From Cycas panzhihuaensis (Eukaryota > Cycadophyta): DNA of 64,000 nt. Both the position numbers and the translations under genes were made by a program. Every line of letters starts with the position of its first letter. Position 1 is the stretch's first letter. The stretch lies in NCBI GenBank assembly GCA_023213395.1, contig CM041465.1, forward strand, positions 69,943,741 to 70,007,740, read 5' to 3'. Positions 55,676 through 64,000 of this stretch are shown here, piece after piece. Below the pieces are notes generated by a model. The model worked only from the letters and a program-made list of their open reading frames with translations. It did not search any database and was not told where the DNA came from.

Positions 55676-56159
55676 GAGCTTAGTGTCATCACCCGTGATC
55701 ACTAAGTCATCTACATACAAGGCAATATAAATGACATGGTGATGTTCATGTTTGATATACAAGTTTGGATCAGATGTGGATCGATGAAACCCATGTCTCA
55801 AAAAGTATTCATCGATTTTTGCGTACCATGCCCTAGGAGCTTGCTTCAAGCCATACAAAGCCTTCTTGAGGCGACATACCAAATGCTCCTTGCCTTGTTC
55901 CTTGTAACCGGGAGGTTGCTCCAAGTATACCTCCTCTTGAAGATCGTCGTTGAGGAAGGCGCTCTTCACGTCCATCTGATATACGGCCCATTTGCATTGT
56001 GCAGTTAAGGCCAAGAGAAGTCTGATGGTGTTCATGTTTGCTACAGTGCAAAGGTCTCCTCGTAATCAATTCCTTCCTTTGTTTGAACCCCTTTGCTACA
56101 AGTCTTGCTTTACGTCGCTTGAGTGTCCCATCGAATGGAATTTGGTCTTGTAGACCCAT
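55676..56159 (-). pseudogene. A3 reverse transcriptase, N-terminal part
   Basis: Minus strand. The open frame from 56035 reads MNTIRLLLALTAQCKWAVYQ, MDVKSAFLNDDLQEEVYLEQ, LVCRLKKALYGLKQAPRAWY and the active site LYVDDLVITGDDTK. It is then cut by the TRIM. A frameshift near 56040-56110 separates it from the earlier RVT_2 blocks (LKRRKARLVAKGF). Confidence 0.88.
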
Positions 56160-57560
56160 TTACAATCGATTGCTGTTTGTGTCGAGGCAATTCGACCAAG
56201 TCCCAAGTACCATTCTTGTGAATGGATTGAATCTCCTCATCCATCGCAGCTTTCCAACTATCACTTTGTGAAGCCTCTGCAAAGGTAGTAGGCCCATCAG
56301 TAGAAAGCACTTCAGCCATAAGTGCAAAGTTTGTTTGCTGCCGATACTTTGATGGACGCTTCCTTCAATGATATGACCATCCTGCACTGCTTGAGTGTAC
56401 CACTTAGGTAACTTCGAATGATGTGGCATGAACCTCAATATCTTCCGTCTAAGTGTAGGAGTAATGTAAGATGAAGTGGAAGGTTCAAGTGGAGCGAGAT
56501 GAAGATGAAGTAGATGGTACAGAGGTGCAGATGAAGAACATGGTGTATAAGATTGAGGGAAGGAAGTCCTCAACAATCTTTTTCCCTTTGTCAATGGGGG
56601 TTGGATTGATGCCATATCCAACTCTGTTTGATCATCCTCAACAAAGATTACATCTCTTGAGAGATGCATTTTTCTCCCAACTGGATCATACAACTTGTAG
56701 GCTTTGCTATGGATTGCATATCCTACAAAGATGCATTTGAGGCTATGTTTGTCCAACTTTGTTCTTTGTTGATCTGGTATGTGCATATACGCAGTACACC
56801 CGAATGTCCTCAAATGGTTGATAGTTGCCTTCTTACCAGACCATGCCTCCTCAGGTGTGATATTGGTGACTGCTGTTGTAGGACTTCGATTTGCCACATA
56901 GGCTGTTGTATGAAATGCTTCGGCCCAGTAAGCTCTTGGAAGCCCTTTTGCATGCATCATTGTTTTGGCTTTATTAGCCAAAGTTCTATTCATCCTCTCG
57001 GAGACTCCATTTTGTTGAGGAGTATGAGGAGTTGTGAGTTGTCTCCGAATTCCATTATCCTTGCAAAATTGGTTGAATTCATTTGAAGTGAATTCACCTC
57101 CATTATCTGACCTTAATGTGCCAATTGAGTAGCCAGATTCATTTTCTACTTCCGCCTTGAACTCTTTGAACTTGGAGAAGGCTTCTGATTTATGCTTTAG
57201 GAAGTAGACCCAGACTTTGTAAGAGAAGTCATCAATAAAAGATATGTAGTACAATGCTCCTCCAAAGGATTGGGTGGACATGGGTCCACACAAGTCTGAG
57301 TGAACTAATTGCAAAGGATAAGATGCACGCCATGCTTTGCCTTTAGGAAAAGGCAGCCGATGTTGTGTCCCCATTATGCAAGCTTCGCAAAGACATTTTG
57401 AACCATACATCTTTGGAAGCCCATACACCATGCTTTTGTATATCATCCGCTTCAGATTGTCTAGGCTTAAATGTCCTAGACGTTGATGCCATAACTGAAT
57501 TTTTGACAAAGATGTGGAACCAAAGTAAGCGTAATCAAGAGTAATGTTATTGGCATCCAA
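56160..57560 (-). CDS. A3 integrase, near-intact frame
   Basis: A 466-codon open frame. GAG-pre-integrase: LWHQRLGHLSLDNLK, CLCEACIMG. The core is HSDLCGPM, SDNGGEFTS and NGVSERMNRT, giving a complete D-D-E triad. The middle has AYWAEAFHTTAYVANRSP and LRTFGCTAYMHIPDQQRTKL, typical of the copia integrase C-terminal GKGY-like region. After about residue 330 a frameshift turns the linker to RT into a non-homologous tail. The integrase itself could be functional if expressed. Confidence 0.88.
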   Translation of the reverse strand: MDANNITLDYAYFGSTSLSKIQLWHQRLGHLSLDNLKRMIYKSMVYGLPKMYGSKCLCEACIMGTQHRLPFPKGKAWRASYPLQLVHSDLCGPMSTQSFGGALYYISFIDDFSYKVWVYFLKHKSEAFSKFKEFKAEVENESGYSIGTLRSDNGGEFTSNEFNQFCKDNGIRRQLTTPHTPQQNGVSERMNRTLANKAKTMMHAKGLPRAYWAEAFHTTAYVANRSPTTAVTNITPEEAWSGKKATINHLRTFGCTAYMHIPDQQRTKLDKHSLKCIFVGYAIHSKAYKLYDPVGRKMHLSRDVIFVEDDQTELDMASIQPPLTKGKRLLRTSFPQSYTPCSSSAPLYHLLHLHLAPLEPSTSSYITPTLRRKILRFMPHHSKLPKWYTQAVQDGHIIEGSVHQSIGSKQTLHLWLKCFLLMGLLPLQRLHKVIVGKLRWMRRFNPFTRMVLGTWSNCLDTNSNRL

Positions 57561-58934
57561 CTTGTAAAGACCTTTGATCCTCGTGAGGCTACATTCACGA
57601 TCTAATCATCTTTGTCACAAATGATACATTTCCCATTTTAAATAGTACGCTCATGTGTTGCTTGTTCAATCTAACAGATAGCGATTCTTCTCCATAGAAG
57701 GAATGAAGTAGGCATCAGTTGGGAAATGAAGAAGAAGGATTTTGAGGAGAATGAAAAGGCGCTATGGTGCCTATTCCTGAAATCTCAATTGATTCAGCGT
57801 TTCCAAAGGTCAACGATTGACCTTTACCTTCCTTGATGTTGCATAGGAGTTCTTCACTCCTGTCATATGTCAAGAAGCTCTGAATCGACAATCCAAGTGT
57901 TGTCAATGTTGCATGATTGGTATGCACAAAGTAGTTTGTCTTCATTGACAAACCGATTATAATGGCGTTGGTAGCCACCTCTTTGACCCCCCCCACCTCT
58001 TGGACCTCCTCGATAGGCACCTCGATTTGGTCGAGGGGATTCTTCGATCATTGTTGGAACCTTTGTTGAAACCGATCTCGTGGCCGTTGTCTTTGACCAC
58101 AGTGCTGCCGTCTTTGACCACAGTGGTCTGTTCTTGCTGTCTTCAAGATCCGCTTGCTTCTTTCTTTCGGGTGCAATGTGGCTGTATGCCACAATAATGG
58201 CATACTACATTGGACTTGGAAGATCCAATGTTCATATTTCCAAATTGTTTTGTGAATGCAGTTTTGGATTTTTGATTTGTCTTTGCCCTTCTTTGTGAAA
58301 GCACCTTGTAGATGGTTCTTCATTATCCTTAGCATAAATTTGTTCTTCTTGAAGCAATAAGCTTTCAAGTTGATTGAATGTCATCCCCTTAGTGAACCAT
58401 CTCGTAGTTGATGATATAAAGCCGTTGTAGTCCTTTGGTAATGCTTTTGTGATGGAGGCTATGATTTCATCTGTAGTAGCTGGACTACCTAAAGTAGTTA
58501 ATTCATTACAAACCTCCTTAATGGAGGACAAGAAGGCCGACATTGGCTTTACAAATTTGATAGAGTACAATTTTGCTTTTATCATCAAAATGCGAGCTTC
58601 ATCTCGGCTTTCATACAAAGAGGACAATGTGTCCCATGCTTCTTTAGAAGATTGTGCAGAAGAAATATTTTGGTCTACATTTATGTCCACAACCATACGA
58701 ATGAATGCCAAAGCAATTTCGTCTTTGGCCTCCCATGCAAAGAACAAGTCCAACATCCACAGGTGCAGGTTGATTATTATTAACCACAAGTGTAGGATTG
58801 GGGATTCTTCCAGAAACATATCCCCAGAACTCATTCATTATCAAGAGATTCTTTGTGATTCTTTTCCATTCTTGATAATTTGATTGCCCCGTTAGCCTTA
58901 TGGTACATGCATTAAGCATATGTATGGCAACCAT
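57561..58934 (-). pseudogene. gag: A3 gag and protease
   Basis: Minus strand, start at 58934 (MVAIHMLNACTIRLTGQSNY). A frameshift near 58745 leads to AWEAKDEIALAFIRMVVDIN and AWDTLSSLYESRDEARI (to about 58275). Another shift disrupts the knuckle (the CHYCG and HIAPE parts are still visible). Beyond it come RPNRGAYRGGPRGGGGQRGG and the protease start NTWIVDS, where the GAS motif is lost to a small deletion. It ends with TFGNAESIEISGIG. Confidence 0.85.
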
Positions 58935-60947
58935 CTTTCCACTTGATTAACACTTGAAGCTAGCAGATAACTTGGAAACTCAAAGCTTTCGTCGCTTAAG
59001 TTCCACCTTCTAACAAGACCAACAGTCCTGATCTTACTAGAAGATCCAACAACTGAATGGAATGATGAGGGGTGGAGGACTAGGCTATAGAGTTGGTCCA
59101 ACTTGATCTTATAGAGAAGATCCAAATGTTGACCAAGTTAAATCTAGGACAAGGCAGGTAGGGTTGATCTGCATGGACGTACCATGCTTTCCACAGGATT
59201 CACGTTTCAATAACACCCTTTTCGAACCTCCTTTCCCTCAAGCAACCTTAATTGTCGTGCACCGACTGCATTCGGTTGGTCCCCTAGGGAATGCACCAAG
59301 CTTAAGGTTAATTTAGAGGCAAGGTTTGAACATTTTCGAGCCTCTCCAACAGATTTTAAATTCACTTTTAAACAAGTCTAAGTGAATTTTTAATGTCTTC
59401 TTACTTGGATTTTTATGCCTTTTGGCTTACAAAGTATGCTTCTTAAGAAGCAATGAAAGAATGAGCACAAAGCAGTTTCAAGTGCTTTATGATCCAAGTG
59501 AGGTGCTATGTATGCTTGAGTACAATGATAAAGTACTTTGAGTACTTAAAAATGATGTAAGGAACCTTTAATGACAGCAAAAGAGGGTTCCTTTTAATCT
59601 TCAAAATCTGATGAAGTGATGAAGCCACAAGAAAAGTGTACTCAAGAAATGCTCCAAAGCCAACACAAACTCCACGCAGCAGCTGTTGAGACTTAAAATG
59701 TCTCAACAATCCAACAAGAAAATTGTGATTTTATTAAGTTTCACAATGAACCTTGCCTTTTTGAACTTAAGAAGGCCAAGGTCACCATGCAAGGTGCCAA
59801 AAACTGAAGATAGGTGGTAATTTTCTTCACCTTTACAATGTAAATATTCCTTTTGATTACATTAATTAAGCTCAATGATGCTTTAATAGCATGAAAGTGT
59901 GCTAAAAGAGCTTAAAACAGTAAGTACAAAAGTACTTTTGAGAATCAAGACTGCCAATGTTTGTAAAAAAAAATTTTAAGTAGGCCCAGCTATAAAGACT
60001 TAAAGTCTTTTAAGATTCCCCCCTTGAGAAATTTAAAAAAATCTCTTAAAACCTTAAAAAAAATGATTCACATGAGCATTCTTCAATCTTGGTAAATGGT
60101 AGCCGACCGGCGATGTGCCGTCGATGACCGGGCTTGACTTGGCACCGAGATGAGCGGTGATCTTGCCGTGCACTTGCCGAAATGGGCAGTGTAATGAATC
60201 TTGGCGGCGACTGGCTTCAGCGATGCTGAGTTGGCAGTGAGGGTGCTGGGCTGTGCACCTGGCAGTGTAATGAATGCTGACTGGGCACTTTGAATGTGTG
60301 CTGAGTTGTCAGTGAAGAGTCGAATGGCAGCTTGAGGGCAATGGTCTTGACTTCAAAGACAAAGGATTGACGATGTTGAATCGAAGCAGTCTTGGCCACC
60401 GCTTCTTGATGATCAAGGCGAGTTCTTGGATAGTGCAGACTTGGATTTACGAAATGGACGGTGTCTTCTTGAGTTGGCGATCTAGACTCAAGATCGCCGA
60501 CTAAGCGATGAGATGACTTATTCATCGCTTATTTGGACAGTGTGATGACTGTTCACCCTTGATTGGGCGGCAAATGGTGACTTGTGATATGGTGACTCAA
60601 AGGCTTGAAGATCTGTCTTGAGTTGTCAGTGAAGAGCTGAGCTTGAAGCTTGAGTCTTGAGTTAGCTTTGAAGACCTCCGATTGATTGGGACAAAGGTTG
60701 AGTTGGCACCGATGAGTCGCCCTCGAGATGGACAACTTCTTGAGTTTCTACTACTAATCGGATCATTGATCGGCGCCTTGAATCCTCTTCAGAAATGGTT
60801 GAGCAGACCTTGCATGCAGTCCGTAAATGCATGTAAATGGGCTTCTTCAAGTGCAGGGACAGAGGATAGTCCAAAGGCAGTTTACAAGAACGGATGACGA
60901 GATAATAAACTAACGGCTTAAAACAAACTAAGTTCAGAAACCTTTAA
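58935..60947 (-). other. A3 leader with degenerate internal repeats
   Basis: About 2 kb from PBS to gag. 60100-60660 is GC-richer and repetitive: variants of GAGTTGTCAGTGAAGAG and GCAGTGTAATGAATG recur (60221, 60243, 60303, 60617). The 59000-59350 part is shared with the A1 and A2 leaders. No coding gene; the small open frames are low-complexity. Confidence 0.6.
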
Positions 60948-60959
60948 GCTCTGATACCA
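60948..60959 (-). other. Primer binding site of A3
   Basis: GCTCTGATACCA is the exact complement of the initiator-Met PBS, two bases from the 5' LTR. Confidence 0.9.
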
Positions 60960-60961
60960 AA

Positions 60962-61486
60962 TGTGAAAAATGGGCATTAGGCCACATTAGTCCCAAGATC
61001 AAAAGTACAAGCACAATACTACAAATGCATGAAAGCATATAACATAAAGCACACAAGGAGAAAAAAGGAGCAAGATAAAGATACCAGAAATGGGGGGGTT
61101 GGAATTAGTCCAACCACCAAAGAGTCCTTCAGCTTTATTAGCAAACTGATAGAATAACAATGAGCTCCTCCTTTTCATGATGAGACAATGAGGAGAGCTC
61201 TCATTATATAGAGTGAAATGAGAGACCTAAGGCCTTGGATGTTTGACAAGTGTCAAACATCCAAGATACATGCCTCGCATGTTGGACATGTGTCCTTTTG
61301 GGCTCTCATGTGAGCAAAAGTGCATGAGGGTCCATTTGACCCTTTAGTGACAACGTTGTGTCACTAGAAAGAATGTGGGTGTGCACTTTATCACTTAAGT
61401 GATAAGTCACCCCTAAAGTAAAAAGTGCATATATTACATGAAAAATAAAAGTACATTAACTTAACATTTAAACATAAGGTTTAACA
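60962..61486 (-). repeat. 5' LTR of A3
   Basis: 525 bp, paired with 53801-54326 and nearly identical to it. Confidence 0.93.
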
Positions 61487-61491
61487 GATTT

Positions 61492-61633
61492 GCAGCAGAA
61501 AATTGATCACATACATCTAAAGTAAGTGACAAGCTAAGTGGTCCTGCATCCTAAAACGGGTACAATTCGCTTTTTTGGAAGTTTCTTCTTCATATTTTTC
61601 ATCTTTTTAAAGTGAAAAAAAAATAATAATATA

Positions 61634-61666
<33 letters not shown>

Positions 61667-62861
61667 TTCAGATTTCCTGCATTATATATCTTCATCATAA
61701 ACAAAAGGAATACTTATTAATCTTGCATTGAAAAATAAGGTCGTTTTCTTGCTCAAATAAGTGCTTATTCGTTTGAAAAATCAAAAGCTTAGAATTTTTT
61801 TCTATTATTTTTTTTTCATCATCAAGAAGTTTTATTTCAGATCTGCATATTTAAAAGATCTTAGTTACTTTCCAAATTTGCTCATATAATCATTATATTT
61901 CAAAGTGTATTTGATATTATACATTATAAGTTCATTAATTTATTCTAAAGGCATACACTTGGAAAGTTCATACACTTGTTGCACTTATAAAGGTTGCATC
62001 TAGTTGGTAGTACGCTTTACTTTCCAAAGGCACATTTCACTTTTAAGGGCATTGCATTTTTTTTGGAAAGTGATTACGTGCATATTTCTTTCAAGAGTTC
62101 ATTGTTTATTTCATCTTGCTTAGAAGTCATTATATTTCATTCAAGTTATTCTCTTTTTTGCATAAAAGGAATCTTTCAAAACCCTAAGCAAGACCACACT
62201 AATAATTAATTTGTTTTTCACATTAAAAAGATAATCCCGAAGTAAACCACCCTTTTCTCCAACCTTGCAAGGAGAACGGTTAGGACCCCTGAAGATACCA
62301 CCCCGCACACGCTAATCGGCTTACTCATATTGATTGAGAACAGCCATTAGCTATCAGGTGTATTTGGTGGCAGGCTAAGGTGCAGAACCTATTCCATTTG
62401 TGGTGTTTGGAGACCAAGGCTAGACCTAGAGAGGGTGAGTGCCTTGGTTCGAGAACCTTCACCGCTAGATCTGTCGCTAGGCATAAATCCGACGCAGGTA
62501 GATCAACAATTCAGGGGGGGTGTAAAAGCCTTCTTAGCAGCCCGCGTACTGAGATATATAGAGCCTGGCGCTCACGTACCGGTATATTGGGTCCCTGTTT
62601 TGCCATCTATGGGCAGACGCCACTAGACAGGATAGCAACCGAAAGTTACCCCAGGAGAAACTTAAACTTAGAGCCTAGTAGGCTTAATAGGTACTAGTTC
62701 ACTTATTCAAAACTTTGGGTAAAACCTTGGGTTATACTTGGAAGCAAATTTTACACTTAAAACTTTTTTTTCAAAATTCAAATTCAAATATTTTTTTGAT
62801 ATTCAAATTCAACTTTTGCAAACTTATTTGTCACCTTTGATCAACAAAACTTTAGTTCAAT
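61492..62861 (+). other. Leader region before a copia gag, no gene
   Basis: AT-rich, with a TA repeat at 61628-61668. At 62230-62700 the composition is more even and several short open frames overlap without homology. Some segments (for example CCTAGAGAGGGTGAGTGCC, 62411-62429) could be structured leader RNA. No PBS could be fixed. Confidence 0.4.
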
Positions 62862-63956
62862 ATGACTTCTAACTTTGGAAACATGATTATCCCTAAATTT
62901 GATGGAAATAATTTCCTAAATTGGAGTAGGAGGATGAGACCCATCCTCATAGCTAATGACATGTGGGAAATTGTGAAGACAGGCTACAACAAATTAGGAC
63001 AGAATCCATCTAATGCAGAAAAGGCTACATACAAGGAGAATGTCAAAAAGGACAATAAAGCCTTAACCCTCATCTTCTATGCACTTGAAGACCATGTGTT
63101 CCCACAAGTTAGTGAATCAGTTAAGTCAAAAGAAGCTTGGGACACCTTACAGCTAATATATAAAGGAGCAGCCTCCTCTAAACTACAGAACTTGAGGAGC
63201 AAGTTTGAAAATTTACGTATGATGCCCAATGAATCGGTAACGGAATTTATGACCGAAGTCCAATACATTGTAAACCAAATGAGGTCTCTTGGAGATACCC
63301 TAACTAAACAAAGGGTAGTTGAAAGGATCCTTAGATGTGTTGGAGCTGTAAGACGTTTTGAAATGGTGGCTACTAGTATTAGTGTTTCAAAGGATTTAAG
63401 CACGCTCAAAGTAGAATAACTTAGTGCCATGCTTATGTCTATAGAAGAGCAACAAAGTGCAAATGAATCTCTAGAACATGCCTTTGTTACAAAGGTCCGC
63501 ATTCAATCCAACTCTCAAACAAAAACCTCAAGGCAAAAGGAATCACCTCCAAGAAGAAAAGGTGGAAATCCTCGAAGGGATACTAGACAAGACCCTCCAA
63601 GATATCAAGCCCCTCACCAAAGGAGGCAAGGAGGACCCCAACAACATGAAGACCCTCCAAGAAATACCAATCAAAAGAGACAATTTGATAATCATACTTG
63701 TTGTCCAAATTGCCAAGGGAATTCTCAATCTTCAAGGTCAAATCAGGCATATTGTGATAACAGACCAAGAGACAACCCTCCTCAATCTTATGAGGAAAGG
63801 GGGAGATCTTTCAATATTGATCGCTCTCATCCAAGAAGTAGAAGCCTAAGTTATGGAAGAAGAGATCTATTGTATTGTACTTATTGCCATAGAAGTGGTC
63901 ACAATGAAGATATATGCTTCTCAAAACATGGACCACCATCTACAGGACATGTTTAA
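62862..63956 (+). pseudogene. gag: Copia gag of a further element, one internal stop
   Basis: ATG 62862: MIIPKFDGNNFLNWSRRMRP, MWEIVKTGYN, AWDTLQLIYKG, LRMMPNESVTEFMTEVQYIV. This is the UBN2-type copia gag of a lineage different from A. A single TAA at 63417 (probably from GAA, KVEELSAML) interrupts an otherwise continuous frame of about 364 codons. The C-terminus is Arg/Gln/Pro-rich with one CCHC knuckle CTYCHRSGHNEDIC (63876-63917). The frame ends at TAA 63954. Protease and later genes would lie beyond the window. Confidence 0.82.
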
Positions 63957-64000
63957 AATTTATCTGAATCAAAGGTTAACAACAGATTATTTCTATCCAG

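Larger units (their letters stand above)
53796..61491 (-). mobile_element. Ty1/copia element A3, young, with 5-bp TSD
   Basis: LTRs are at 53801-54326 and 60962-61486 with only a handful of differences (about seven that I could see), and the perfect TSD GATTT is at 53796-53800 and 61487-61491. Minus-strand order: PBS (60959-60948), leader, gag (58934), protease, integrase, RT, RNase H, PPT (AAGAAGGGG) and 3' LTR. The integrase frame is almost intact. Gag and RT carry frameshifts, and the RT is broken by the U2-TRIM insertion. This is the most recent of the three A elements. Confidence 0.95.

Noticed and set aside
62380-62697. Short ORF upstream of the last gag as a protein gene
   Set aside because: It overlaps another open frame, has no domain and sits in a retroelement leader. 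Structured leader RNA is more likely.

Overview
The window looks like repeat-rich intergenic DNA of a seed plant with a large genome. The evidence is many nested LTR retrotransposons, plant-type host-gene scraps (a PP1 phosphatase, a class III peroxidase, an aminopeptidase P, a WD40 protein), U2 snRNA sequence, and no intact host gene. The lineage (a gymnosperm is possible) cannot be fixed from the sequence alone. All names below (A1, C2 and so on) are local labels. Boundaries come from LTR pairs, TG...CA ends, tRNA-iMet-type primer binding sites and target-site duplications (TSDs) that I could read directly.

Layout. 1-524 is the 3' end of a minus-strand gypsy element (G). It is split by copia element A1 (525-8788, TSD CACCT) and resumes at 8789. 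A1 itself carries, inside gag, a compact three-LTR TRIM/gag composite (3173-5510, TSD GATGC). 9071-11154 holds remnants of a B-like element. From 11155 to about 43350 lies copia A2. Its 5' LTR is split by nonautonomous element B (11312-36849, TSD ATGCA). B's LTR is split by gypsy C2 (15640-36620, minus). The 3' reading frame of C2 is split by a sister gypsy C1 (16578-27043, plus, TSD CTGTC). This is a four-level nest.

43355-48560 holds older, divergent relatives of the C family (D1 minus, D2 plus), with a deleted copia E inside D2 (45705-47277). 48788-49090 is a hAT transposase scrap. 50838-53795 begins with an LTR plus PBS (H) and carries antisense host-gene fragments. Copia A3 (53801-61486, minus, TSD GATTT, nearly identical LTRs) is the youngest large insertion. 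Its RT gene is broken by a tiny TRIM fused to a 5'-truncated U2 snRNA copy (55243-55675). The window ends in the gag gene of another copia element (62862-63956).

Coding content. The copia A family shows gag, CCHC knuckle, protease, GAG-pre-integrase/integrase, RT and RNase H in canonical order. The C family shows gag with four CCHC knuckles, a DGG-type protease, an extra gag-like region, RT, RNase H, integrase, and a further ORF between integrase and the 3' LTR. That last ORF recurs in five elements here (G, C1, C2, D1, D2), which suggests a stable family trait. Nearly every frame has stops or shifts, so these copies are probably not autonomous today.

Most unusual items: the U2-TRIM chimera, the three-LTR TRIM/gag composite, the gag-like region inside C-family pol, the post-integrase ORF with a hairpin-rich spacer in front of it, and the PP1-peroxidase exon fusion.
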